Source: Anarhynchus alexandrinus
Lineage: Eukaryota > Chordata > Aves > Charadriiformes > Charadriidae
DNA: 64,000 bases
Direction of reading: 5' to 3'
Assembly: GCA_008711295.1 (NCBI GenBank)
Contig: VUYV01000061.1
Coordinates: 4,391,098-4,455,097, forward strand
In this document: positions 37,150-48,573 of the stretch, piece by piece
Layout of the letters: the number at the start of each line of letters is the position of its first letter
Numbering within the stretch: position 1 is the first letter of the stretch
Notes under the pieces: generated by a model
Told to the model about the DNA's origin: nothing
Databases searched by the model: none
The model's input: only the letters and a program-made list of their open reading frames with translations
Translations under genes and position numbers: made by a program

Positions 37150-39355
37150 TTACATTGTGGCTGAAAGTTGGCAGTTCAGCAAATATCCAGTCTTCAAAAA
37201 GAGACATTTGTTTGAATGTGCCTTGGCACCTGCCAATCTTTTAGTGAAATTTCATGGCAAAATTTCTGTGCAAATCTTGAAATATTTTGTGAACGCGGAG
37301 CCTTTGGGGATGTATTGAATGGAAGGACATTACTCACACTATGGCCATGTAAAATGGTAACTATGGCAACTGCAGAGTATTGGAATGGGGGGTGAGGAGA
37401 GAGGTTTATGTGAAAGAAGTGATATCCTTGGACATAGAAAACATCCTCACAGAGCCTCCTCAAATGAAGATATTATATGGATGTTTTATTTGTGTGAGGT
37501 TCTTTTGTTTTCTAATGTTGAGGAAAATGAAACTTTCTGTGACTAGTCCTCTTCCAAGTTTCTTTTAAAACACTTGCTACCAATTAAGAGAAGTTTATCA
37601 TGTGTGTCCTCATAATTTAAAGCTTGTAGAATATTCTTGGGTCTTTAAAGGCATTAACCCCCTGGAATTTAATGCAGTGAAAACTGAAGCTATGAAAATA
37701 TGTGACTTAAAGTTTTGGTATTTCTTTTAGTTTTATTATATAAATCACAAAATATTAAAAGATCAATGAGAAAAGGAAGGAACAATAACTTTTGAATTTT
37801 GAAAAAAACTTTATAGAATAAATTTAGGTAAATAGTAAAGGTATGTAAACAGGCATGTACAGATAGAATGCCGCACAATATTTTGATGTGAAGCCTGTGG
37901 GAACAGAACACTACTACTGTTTTTCAAAGCATTCTAAGTTGTAGTATTTGCAAAACCTCTCATGGGATTTTGCAACACTTGCAAGACTTTTGATAGCACT
38001 TACACCTATTTATACTGTATCAGATCAACAGCTTTTCTGATTTGCCTTTTTTCCAACTTTAGGTAATTCCTATTCACAGAGCTGGATTTAATTCCTTGTG
38101 ATTTGTCCCATCAATGCTGCTTCCTGCTTAGGAGCCTTTTGCAGCAGTAAGACTGGGTGGAAAAAGGAAAGCAGCTGTAAATCCTGCTCTCCTTTCGTGA
38201 TTATAGTTCACAGATTGTACTGTCGATATGGATATAGAAGTACTTTGTTCTATAGCACGAGTGGATGAAATTGCGCAGTCACTGCTAATGACAAAGGGGT
38301 TTTTTTTTTGTTTTTTTTTAAGTAGTGATGTTTGTGTCTTTGAGTATCTTTATGCTTGGAATAAAATTGAATCTGGATCTCTAGCATCTTGTCAAAATGT
38401 TCTAACCGTTAAGAACATCCCTGCCTTCCTCAATATGCTTACTGTGTTTTAAAGTGAAGGAGAGCCTCTATCTGTTTTTTTTTTTTTGTTCGAAAGACAG
38501 CACCAGGGATATTTGGAAAGAAGCATTCTGTGCATCTTTCTTTGAGTGTTGAACTCCCAGAAGGTTTTGGGGCTTTTATTGAGCTTTACACAGTGACTTC
38601 CAAAATGTGCTGCCATTCTGGTTTAGATCAGGGACAAGCTGAAGATCACAGAATCATTGGCTAAGTCAGGTGTAGAAACTATGATGACATGACTTTGTCC
38701 TCTACCATAGTGACAGGAATCATGACCTTTAATTCCCTCTTATGTCATCCTTGTCATAAAGATGAAATCTTTGCCCTGCTGAAGTTTATGGGAGTTTTGA
38801 TATTAACTTCAATGAAGTCAAGATGTTACAAGTTGTGTATTGTAGAGGAAAAAGTAGAAGTTTTATACTCGGGTAACTTTCATGAAATAGTTTTTTTTTT
38901 CTTCTTTTCTTTTTTTTTCTTTTTTTTTTTTCCTTTAACTGGGTGCAAGTATGATTTCATTTTGCAATTTTGGTGACCTCTTAAAAATAATCAGGTGATC
39001 TTTCTTTATCTTATATGAACACAGCCTTGCTATTCAGGCTTGTTGCTCGTTATGAGAAGGGCAGTAGCAGAATAAGGAGCCAGAAAGCAGAAATAAAATA
39101 CCACTATTTTATTCTCCTGTTAGTGGGAATCTTCCCTTCCCCCATCCTGAACACGCGCACTTCTTACCATGGCAGATATTTTGTCTTTGAATCATGTTTG
39201 ATCCTAATATAATGCAGAAGCAAATGGAAGTATAAAATCAAATCAGCAGACGGTGAACTAACAGTTAAACAGCTGAAGCGGCAGTGAAAATTTTTAGTTA
39301 AGGAATGTTATATCCAGTACAAGGACTCAAGGAATTCTTTATTTTTAAATTAGTG

Positions 39356-39430
39356 GATTGTGGAATATATTCCAACACTTTGCTGATTTCAACTGTGGAA
39401 TACATTCCAACTACGGAATATATTCCAACT
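39356..39430. repeat. 18-bp minisatellite with palindromic GGAATATATTCC core
   Basis: GGAATATATTCC at 39362-39373 and 39415-39426, and GGAATACATTCC at 39397-39408. The last two lie in adjacent 18-bp units that each begin with AACT. The 17 bases between the first and second cores look like a decayed unit of the same array, giving about four units. Confidence 0.7.
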
Positions 39431-41285
39431 ACTTGCAAAAAAACCATAGCTCCTCCTAGTAGCCAAGTGTAACTCCTGGTAATTAGGATTCAAGTGGCAA
39501 TGTCATTAGCTTAGTGTACCTGTAACCAATGTCAGGACTGAGCTGGCATTGAAGTTGCTCAGGGCTGTCATGACAAAACCCAACATATCCAAATAGGGTA
39601 CAGAATAAAGCTTGTCTCAATCTTCTGAAACACCAGCCCTCTTTTGAAGTTGTCTATGGGGAATAAGAGTCCAAGACTTTCCATTTCCTACCAACAGAAT
39701 TCTTCTACAGTATAGACTCAACAGATTGTTTGTAGTCCATCTGTATTGTCACACAAAGGATACTGTAAGAACAAAGGTATTTTTTATCTTTTGTATGGGC
39801 TTCTCCAAATTCCAGTGCAAATCCTGGTCTCTCTTCCTCTCCAATACTTGCACCTTAGCCTGCTGTCAGAAGGGGAGTGAGATGGTGAGGTTGAAAGCTC
39901 ATCTGTTGTGCTGTTTGCTTGATGGCCAGCCAGCAGCACTGACTGACTTAATGCAAATGAGAGCTAGTTTCACTCTGAGATCTAGTCTGAGGTGGTATTC
40001 TGTCACTCCTGATAGTAACCAAGTTTTAAATTCATTTTGAATTTATCTGTTGATGTCCTTTTAACCTTTTGGCTTCTTTTGCTGTTATGTATAAAGCATA
40101 AATATGCAGAAATTGCTTTTAAAAGAAATGCTTGTCGCCAATAATCTTTTTTTTTAATCATAATTTTTTTAATCTTTGGCTTTGATTTTATGGTAGTATT
40201 GAATCCCAGATTGAAACCAGCTAATGGATTTCACAGAGAAAAGGCATAGTTACTATGGCTACACAGCACCCTGAAAGCTTAAAAGGACAAAGGCTAAATG
40301 AATACGGTACTGGCTGCTTAGCCATTTCTAGAATAGATTCTAATAATTTAAAGGCTTTATAGTCTTTCAGACACTGTCAGAAAAAGCATGATGTTAGTCC
40401 TGTAAGAATTTGTATTTTATTTTTAGTTTAGATCTTTACTTTTGAAGTGGCATATTTGAAAAATATTTTTCAAAACGTCCTCTGCTTTGAGTCAATTTAT
40501 TTCACATCTATCTATTGCATGTAATGAAATTGACTATTACTGAACATTTTATCACTGATATTTTTACTATGATATTTTAAAATGAGTAGATACGTAATCC
40601 TCCTATGATCAAATAAACACACAATAATTGTGGGTTGATGAAAACTTGCAGTAATGTACTTTTTATAGCTTTCGCTGTAGTTTTGGCTGAAATGTTTTTA
40701 CCTTTGATTTTCTTATAAACCAATCTACTTATTTAAGACAAACATTTTGTATATAGTAAAGAATAATAAAACATATGCACAGTTAGGTTCATATAGTTAA
40801 GGAATTGAATTACCAGGTTTTAGCATCACTGATGCAGTGACTGATGGCAGAAGTGCTACGACCTGTCTTTGGAGAAATAAATTGCATTAGAAATCGTAAA
40901 GATATCACTTATCAACTCAAGGACGTATTTTAATGACCTGTTAAAAATAATACAGAATGAAGTTTTTTAGTATGTAATGATAAAATACATCTATTGTTTA
41001 CCTCAGATACTGATAAAACTGTACTTTGGCTGATGGTTAGTAGAAAATCATTGGGAAGGCAGCAGGTGAGCTTACAGGTGGTTTTGTAAAGAGATATTTA
41101 TGTGCTCTTATTTAGAGGCAGAGGGCTCTTGTATTTTGGATTTATCCGTCCAGCAACGTTTGCATGTATTTGTAAAGCAAAGTGGACTTGCTGCATATGC
41201 AACAGACCAGCTGAGCCGTCCTCCTATTGTAGATCTGTCCTGTGCTCCACAGAAATGCCACGTTGCTGCGTTAGCCCATAGAGAC

Positions 41286-41338
41286 ATTTATGTCTAAGAT
41301 ATGCAAAGAAGCCTTTCTTTGCATGTCTTAAATGTCAG
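41286..41338. other. Long-stem hairpin candidate
   Basis: TAAGATATGCAAAGA at 41295-41309 pairs along all 15 positions with 41316-41330 (14 Watson-Crick pairs plus one G-U), with a 6-base loop. After one mismatch, four more pairs form at 41290-41293 with 41332-41335, two of them wobble. The two arms are about 22 nt each, but the loop is unusually small for a microRNA precursor. Could be an insignificant inverted repeat. Confidence 0.35.
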
Positions 41339-42254
41339 AAATATCAGAATTATTATAGAGAACTTCACCATACACACCAGCAATCTAAACCAATCTATCA
41401 AAGCCTGTTTGGGCCAAATTCCAAGATAAGCAAAAGAGAATCCCTGGGAAAACCCAAGAATAACCCAAGTATATGTATAGGTGAAAGGAGGTGATGCTGG
41501 TAGAGAAATATTGTGGGAATTTCATCCTGCTCTTTGTTGTGGATCTGAGATTGCATACATATGCAGTAGCTCTTAAAGTCGCTATAGGTTATAAACTACT
41601 ATAAACGAAAGTACAGTGGTGTAGAAGTGACCCAGAAGGTCTGATTACCTTTTAAATCTCCACAGGGCCCATTCCTAGCTGCTTCTGGTGCTTTTGGACA
41701 CACAAATCTAAAATGCAGATACCAGACTTTGGAATTCAGCAGGACAGTTTTCCTAACTTAAGACAATTCTTCTTTAATTTACAGTTTGAACAACACTTCT
41801 GTTACAATTTCACACAGAACCAGTGTGCTCAAGACTAACATGGTATTTACTGAGGGTGGTTTTTTGAGTGCTTACTTTAAAAGAGTTTTTCAGACGATCT
41901 TCACTTAAAAATGAATGTTGTATATTTCTACTGCTTCTTAAAATAGGGAGAAGGAGTTATCAAGATAGATTGCCAGGTAAAATATAAGTTACTTTCAGAA
42001 AAATCACTGTTACTAGTTTTTTATCTTGCATGAAAATGTGTTGAGAAATTTTTCCTCTTATTTGTATTTCTTTGATCATTGTAAACATGAGGATGAAAAG
42101 CTTAGATAGCCCGTTAATGATTTGTAGGTGATGATATTTAGCTGAAGATGTCCCATAGTAAGCAGTCATTTTGTGCTTTTCATTCCAAAACTTACATTCC
42201 AGCATAGTGTAACCTTATTCTTTAAAACTTGTATTGCGCACAATTTGTTTTGCT

Positions 42255-42274
42255 ACATACATACATACATACAT
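42255..42274. repeat. (ACAT)5 microsatellite
   Basis: Five perfect tetranucleotide units. Confidence 0.9.
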
Positions 42275-42432
42275 GTAACATAATGATTTTGAAATTTTAA
42301 TCAAGTAAAAACTACCAACAGATCGGCAGATTTTTTTTTTTTTATAATGTACATCTCCCACCCCTGCTTTAGATGGTTTATATGTAATTCTCTCCAAAAA
42401 TGAAATTATAAGCCCAATAAAATAAAATAAAT

Positions 42433-42446
42433 CCCCTAATTAGGGG
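42433..42446. repeat. Perfect 14-nt palindrome around TAATTA
   Basis: CCCCTAATTAGGGG, with a homeodomain-type TAATTA core. Bases AAGCCC about 20 upstream could close a larger stem with GGGCTT immediately downstream. Confidence 0.75.
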
Positions 42447-44349
42447 CTTTTATTCATGGGTGTTTGTTTCATTCATGTGGGGTTTTTGGTTTGATGAAAT
42501 ACTCCATTCATTTATTATTTACTTAAGTACTGCGGAAAAAGATGCTGCTTGAAATTCAGGAGTGGATCAGTTAGAAGTGCTTCAACAGAAGACTGGGACT
42601 ATGTGATATTTGATGTTGCCATGGGAAACTGCTTTGCAAGAACATTTGCAGAGCAGATGGACCAAGATAAATAAAACAGATACAGGTATTGAATAGAGAT
42701 TGTGTAATGTTCTGTGAAACAACAGGAAAACATGAACTCAAATCTGTGTAACGCAGTTCTTTGATTCATCCTTTTTTAATGGGTATGCTGATAGCTTGAT
42801 TTTCAGAACACAGTTCATCATAGCAAACTTGTTTTGTCTTCCTTTAAATGGGATAGTATATTTTCATGGTATTTTATCTCATGCCATTGATGAATAACTG
42901 TCTGATATGAATAGTTCAGTAATGAAGGTTTCCTATAGATTTTGAGTTTTCAATAAATCAAAGAAAATTTCAGGTTTATCTGCCTCATCTGTTACGCAAA
43001 ACCAGTAATGTCCTAACTTTATGCTGTAATCTACTACCTTTTGGGCTAGCCTCTAAAGTTACATCTAAATACACCAACCCTATGGAATGAAAAATCTTTT
43101 TATTTCAGATGTTATAATTTTGTTAGCTTAACATGCTCTTGGCTATTGAGAGCTCTTCTGTAATGTTATACACAAGCTTTTTCCCCTTGATTTAAAAAAA
43201 AAAAAGACAAGAGACATACCCACTCTGTTTGAGAGCTAGAATGTCTTTGAAATCATATGTTTGGCACAGAAGTTTGTTTCCTTAGCAACATGAACACAAA
43301 AGATACTCATGTGACTATATACATGCAACATGCCTTTGTAAGAGTACGTATGTACAGAAATCCACTGTATGTTTGTTTGACATGTATTCTTTGTTCTCCC
43401 TGGCAGTGAATAAGATAGGCATGTGCTGTTTAATTTTTCTCTAAGGAAATAGGTAGAGAGTTTGAAATATAACTTGTAGTCATATCTTTTCAACAACTCA
43501 AATTCAAACTTGTAGAAAGAAAAAGCCTCTGGAAAAATAAAAGTTTAATCTGCTTATTTGAAGGTGTACGATTTCAGGTGCTAATGCTTTTTTTTTTTTT
43601 TTCCTAAGTAATATATTGATTGTAAAAAAAATTCTCTGGACTTTTAACCTACAATCCATCTGTGCTTCTGTTCTTCATGAGTTATAAAACTTACTGCATG
43701 GATTGGTTTCTCCACATGCAGTGGAACAGTTCTTTGGGTCATGCTGTCATAAACCCGTGAATGCCCACATAGCTATCGGTGTTTTTCATTTAGTATGAAA
43801 TACCGTACCACTGCATACCATGCAGCTGATTCACATTTTAAGAGTGCATGTTAACAATTTTTTATTGTTGAGTAGTCAGAGTAATGTTTGGTTGTTTTTA
43901 AGTATTTATTTTCATTATGAGACAAGATACATTTAATGTATTTGTTGTTCATCCATTTTAAATATCACATGTGAATATCTGCCTGAAGTTATATATTTAT
44001 GTAAATTCTGTTTTTTCAGGGAAAACTAGGAGAGGCAGAAGCAGGAATTACTGGGGAAAATTTTATGGCTTCTACAATCAATTGGATTAGAGTATCTGAA
44101 TTTCTTCCATTGCTTTTAATCTATCATTGTAAAGTCTTGCTGTTAATATCCGAGGTGCCAAAAGACATGTTGGCATTCATTAGGGTCAGGGTTACTGTAT
44201 GTTGCTAGCTTTCAGCTATAACCTTTTTATGCCTTTTTCACTCGCTAAAGCACAATGAAGTTGATTTTTTTTTTTCCCCATCTCATCATAGAGAAGAGAT
44301 TTCATGGGTGATTAATGTAACCTCTTTTCAGTTTTTTTTACACAGAGAC

Positions 44350-44366
44350 NAAAAAAAAAAAAAAAA
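44350..44366. repeat. Poly-A tract with one N
   Basis: One N at 44350 followed by sixteen A, five bases before the 3' end of a minus-strand CR1. On the CR1 strand this is T just downstream of its end. CR1 has no poly-A tail, so this is target DNA rather than a tail. Confidence 0.7.
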
Positions 44367-45029
44367 GCTTTACAGAATCACAGAATAGTTGAGGTTGGAA
44401 GGAACCTCTGGAGATTGTCCAACCCTCTGGTCAAAGCAGGGTCACCTAGAGCACATTGCCCAGGACTATGTCCAGTTGGGTTTTGATTATCTCCAAGGAT
44501 GGAGACTCTGCAGCCATCTTGGGCAACCTGTGCCATTGGTTGACCACCCTCATGGGGAAAAAAAAAATCATTATGTTTAAATGGGATGTCTTGTATTTAA
44601 TTTATGCCTGTTGTCTGTTGTCTTTTCAGTGGATACCACTGAGTCTGATTCTGCCTTTCTTACTCTGTCCCTCATCAGGTATTTATAAACATAGATAACA
44701 TCCGTCTGAGCCTTCTCTTCTCAAGGCCCCTTTCCCTCTTAGCCTCTCCTCACACAAAAGGTGCTCTAGTCCTTTAATTACCTTCATGACCTTTTGCTGG
44801 ACTTGCTACAGTAAGTCTATGTCTGTCTTGTACTGGGGAGTCCAGGACTGGAATGCTGGGCCCAGCATTCAGGATGGCTCACCAGTGCTGAGTAGAGAGG
44901 AAGGATCACTCACCTCCCTCAATCTGCTGGTGATACTCTTCCTAGTGCAGCCCAGGTTGCTGTGGGCTGTTTTTGCTGTGAGGGCACGTTGTGGGCTTAT
45001 GGCCAGCTTGTTGTCCCTCAGGTCCTTTT

Positions 45030-46213
45030 CTGCAAATATACATGGGATTATTCCTCCACAGCTGCAGGACTTCACATTTCTCTTTGTTGAACTTCATGAG
45101 ATTACTGTTGGCCCATTTCTCAGCCTGTCAAGGTTCCTCTGGATGGGAGCACAACCTTCTGGTGTATCAACTACTACTCAGTTTTGTATTATTTGTGAAC
45201 TTGCTGAAGGTGCACTCTGTCCCACCTTGCAAGTTACTGATGCGTTGTTGAAATGTATTGGCTCTCTTACTGACACCTGGGGTGTGCCTTTGGTGACTGG
45301 TCTCCAGCTGGACTTGGCGCTGCTCATCCACAATTCCTTGACCCCAGCGGTTCAGCCAGTTTTCTGTTCACCTCACTCTCCATTTATTTTGTGTTTCATC
45401 TGTTTGTCAGGGAGGAGACAACGGGAGACAGTGACAGAAGCATTATTAAAGTCAACATAAGCAATGTTTAGTGTTCTCTCCTTGTCCATTGGGCCAGCCT
45501 TGTCATTGTGAAAGGCTGTCAGGTTGGTCAGGCACAATTTCCCCTTCATATATCCATACTTGCTACTCCCAAACACCTTGTCCTTCTGGTGATTGGCAAT
45601 CACTTTCAGGATTATTTTCTTCCCAAGGAATCAAGGTGAGGCTGTGACTGGCCTGCAGTCTCCTGGATCCTCCTTCTTGCCCTCTTTGAAAGTAGGGGCA
45701 AAGTTTACTTTATTCTAGTCCTCAGAATTTGCTTCCTCCCGGGCCCTGATCACTATGATTTTTCATGATCTTTCAACGATTGAGTCTTCTCACAATGACA
45801 TCAGCAATCTCTCTCAGTAAGTGTGGATCTCTGTGCATCCAGTTTGTTTAAATGTTTCCTTACCTGATCCTCCTCCATTGAGGGGAAATCTACCTTGCTC
45901 CAAGCTTTCCCACTGATCTCAGGGACCTGGGATTGCTGGGGGATGGTTTTTCAGCAAAGAGTGAGATGAAGAAGGCATTCAGTATATTTGCCTTCCTCAT
46001 ATCCTTTGTGACAGGTCTCTATTAGCATTCAGCAGGTGGGGGACCATTTTCCCTAGTCTTCCTTATGCTGCAGATACACCAGTAGGAACAAACCATGTTC
46101 CCCTTTATGTTTGTGTGAATTATGCGTCTTTGTGATTGCAGTGAGGTCCAACTGCACGCAGACCTCTTACATCGTCCTGTTTCCTATGCTGTGTGCATTA
46201 GTGTGCAGGCTCT
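45030..46213 (-). pseudogene. CR1 ORF2 remnant (endonuclease stub plus reverse transcriptase)
   Basis: The endonuclease start is visible as SLHTNAHSIGNR, matching the usual 'TNAHSMGNK', and a few residues later AITKTH stands where 'GITETW' is expected: the conserved catalytic Glu is now Lys. The frame then jumps to the region before the reverse transcriptase. There the minus strand encodes TFKEGKKEDPGDCRPV near 45680, YMKGKLCLTNLTAFHN near 45540, and AYVDFNNASVTVS near 45450 in place of the usual motif A with LDFSKAFDTVSH. The FADD position (about 45195) reads FTNN. Several frameshifts and stops. No activity possible. Confidence 0.88.
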
Positions 46214-46454
46214 TTGGAGAGGAACAAAAGCATGCTGATTTCCCAGAAAAGGTAGTAGAGCTTTTCCCAGAATTCTGCCTGGTGGGCATTTCCCTATGTA
46301 TGTGGACACAGTTGGGGTGGGACCCCTACAGCCCTGGTTTTTCGCTTACAAGTTTCCTCCTATTCATATTGCCCTGTACTCTTTGCTTGCTATCCTGGTC
46401 CTTCACTTCCTCACTCGATTGTTGGTCATTCTCTCCTGCCCCTTTTATTCCTAG

Positions 46455-46960
46455 TTTGAAACTCTCATTACTGGATTGGCCATCCTGTTGGCAAAAATGT
46501 TTTTCCTCACTTAGGTGGATGCCATCTCTGCTAAACAATCCTCTGTTCTTGTAGAGCTTCCCTTGATCATATAAAATCCACACCAATTGCACAATAAGTT
46601 GTTGACTTGTGGGATCTGTCTTCTACTCCTCACACCCTTCCGCCTTTCTGGAAGGATTAAGGAGAAAACTGCCTGAGCTCCTATGCCCTTGACACCCCCC
46701 CACACCCTGCCATCATACCCCACAACGATGTAGTCAATGCTTGGTGCTTTCCTGATTGCCCCTGGGATCATCATTGGTGCCAGAGTGGAAGCGCAGCAGA
46801 GGGTAATAGTCTACAGCAGCCTTTCCACAATGTCCTGATCCGAGTCCCTGGCAAGCAGGAAACATCCCTGGACAACAGGTCAGGGCGGCAGCTGGGGCCT
46901 CCATCCCCCCAGCAGGGAGTTGCCCACTGTGAATACCCACCACGTGCTCCTGCGCAATTC
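46455..46960 (-). pseudogene. CR1 ORF1 esterase (SGNH-like) domain remnant
   Basis: CR1-type LINEs encode an ORF1 protein with a GDSL/SGNH-type esterase domain. On the minus strand, in order, this copy shows: the nucleophile region at about 46935 where VVGDSL is expected but one base of the Asp codon is lost, causing a frameshift; CRPDLLSRDVSCLPGTRI near 46865; DYYPLLRFHSGTND near 46790; GAQAVFSLILPERRKGV near 46650; and SRDGIHLSEE near 46515, which keeps the C-terminal Asp and His. The pieces lie in different frames. Read from family knowledge; domain boundaries approximate. Confidence 0.82.
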
Positions 46961-48103
46961 GGGTTTAGCTGCTTTGGGTGCATTGCTGGACAGAGCTTGT
47001 ATTTGTTGCCCTCATAAGACAACTATTTTAGTTAAATGTTTAATGCGTTTTACTCTTCGTTTTGCAAGCAAATGTGTGTAAAAACATTGCTAGCGAGCAA
47101 ATTACATGTTTTGGCGTTTTTTGTTTTAAGCTTTATTTGTTCTTGAATGATATTCTGCCAATGCCATACAGGTTGGCTGGCTACAAATGGGCTTTTTCCA
47201 CTAGTGTGGCTGATAAAAGGAAAATCATGTAGGGTTTTCCTGTGCTTAGGGAGGTCAAGGATTAATCTTCAATTAATCTCAAATCAATGTGAGAGTCTAC
47301 AGAAAGATGAATGGGAACCAGTATCTGGTACAGGATTTGATAAAGGTTATTTAAGACTACCTCTCACGTCCAGAAGTGTTGTTTTAGGTTGTACCATCTG
47401 GAAGACACCAGCATTAATTTTTTTTTTTCCCAAAGCTTGCTTCATAACATGATTTAAGGCTACTAGGTTTAGGTCGACAGTATTTCAACATGCTATAGCT
47501 GGTTTCACATGTGTCTTGTTTCTGTTTGTTCTAGGAGATGAACCCAGGAAGTAATGTGAAGGGACATGTGAAGCTCTGTCATAGCAGAAATTTGCTAAAA
47601 GATTGTTTTACCTGTAAGTTCTTCTTTTTTGTTGTTAAATGTTAAATTACATTCAAACTGTTGGGGGGAAAAAAAAAAAAAGGTTTATTTTGGCATTTTG
47701 ACTTACAGCTTGATGGTGAAGAAAACCCTGCCAAATGCCTTATGTTTAACACCTGCTATTATTAACTTGCTATATTTTAGTGAAGAGCAAACAAACATTT
47801 TTTCCTCTTCTATTAAGCTTTTGAATCTCATGAGCAAGATTTTCATGTTGTGTCATTATAGGTTATACATCCACTGTGGTGCATGCTAAACTCTGCGGTA
47901 GCTTATTTTTCAGAAATTCTTCGAAAAGCAAATGAAAGGTAGAAAACATCCAAACCCATATGAGAGTATGAAACTTTTCCACTGAAAAGTTTTTTAGCAA
48001 AGATTGCCTGTGCAGGTGCCTGCCATGACTCAGACCTTTTCTGGATTGGTCATCTTTTTCCAGAGTTATTAAATTATATGATAGTCCCCTTTAGAGTTGT
48101 AAA

Positions 48104-48130
48104 AAGTTTCACCCAGTACTGGTGAAACTT
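48104..48130. repeat. 27-nt near-perfect palindrome
   Basis: AAGTTTCACC at 48104-48113 pairs exactly with GGTGAAACTT at 48121-48130. The centre AGTACT is itself palindromic, with one extra C (48114) breaking full symmetry. Confidence 0.8.
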
Positions 48131-48540
48131 CAGCAATTGCCCTGTGTTATCCTCAGTGTATTAAAATGACTCAGATGCTGAAGCTTTTCCTTTGGTTTTA
48201 TCAAAGAGTCTGGAGGGGATATTCCAGGATATTTCAAGGAGACTTTTATGATTAGTCAAGGAAGAGAGAAGAGAAGAGAAACTGCTACTCTGATAATGCT
48301 GCCTTAATAAGTAAATTTGTCAGATTTTCAGTATTATTTGGTAGGCTTAATTACTTATCACTAGTCAGGCAAGTGGATTTCCTGTATCGTTATAGTAGGA
48401 TTAAGAAACCCAAACAAACTGAAAAGAGGTAAGATTGAGTTAGAACTGGCTAATTTATTTCAACTTCATTTTCTCTTTCAATTGCTCTGTTAATCTCTTC
48501 ATGTCTGTCTGAGAAATGCAAGTATTTTATATGTCTATAT

Positions 48541-48573
48541 GTGTATATATAAGTGTGCGTGTGCGCGTGTGTG
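48541..48573. repeat. TA/GT/GC alternating purine-pyrimidine tract
   Basis: GTATATATA followed by 21 strictly alternating bases at 48553-48573 that include three CpG steps. Such tracts favour Z-DNA. Also a likely polymorphic microsatellite. Confidence 0.75.

Larger units (their letters stand above)
35461..44371. other. Unique AT-rich sequence, no gene recognised
   Basis: Contains a small tandem duplication at 37117-37149, T/C tracts (38303, 38476, 38889-38932), an 18-bp minisatellite at 39356-39430, a hairpin at 41286-41338, (ACAT)5 at 42255-42274, a palindrome at 42433-42446, T tracts near 42330 and 43588, and an A tract with one N at 44350-44366. No credible coding frame. Confidence 0.65.
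44372..46990 (-). repeat. CR1 LINE, 2.6 kb, longest copy, endonuclease deleted
   Basis: Reading the minus strand from right to left: ORF1 with the esterase domain (about 46960-46455), linker, the first 30 or so residues of the endonuclease (about 46213-46110), the segment before the reverse transcriptase (about 46090-45790), reverse transcriptase (about 45790-45030), C-terminal region and 3' UTR, ending at 'acagaatcacagaatagttg' (44372). Nearly all of the endonuclease (about 0.7 kb) is missing, so this copy is internally deleted as well as frameshifted. The right boundary near 46990 is approximate. Confidence 0.92.

Noticed and set aside
38640..38680. CR1-like 'gatcacagaatcattgg' word
   Set aside because: The next bases do not continue into CR1 3' UTR sequence, so the match is too short.
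44786..45460. 224-codon plus-strand open frame
   Set aside because: It is the antisense of CR1 reverse transcriptase and C-terminal sequence on the minus strand.
46111..46554. 147-codon plus-strand frame with hydrophobic segments
   Set aside because: It lies antisense to CR1 ORF1 and the endonuclease stub. The hydrophobic look comes from the complementary strand.
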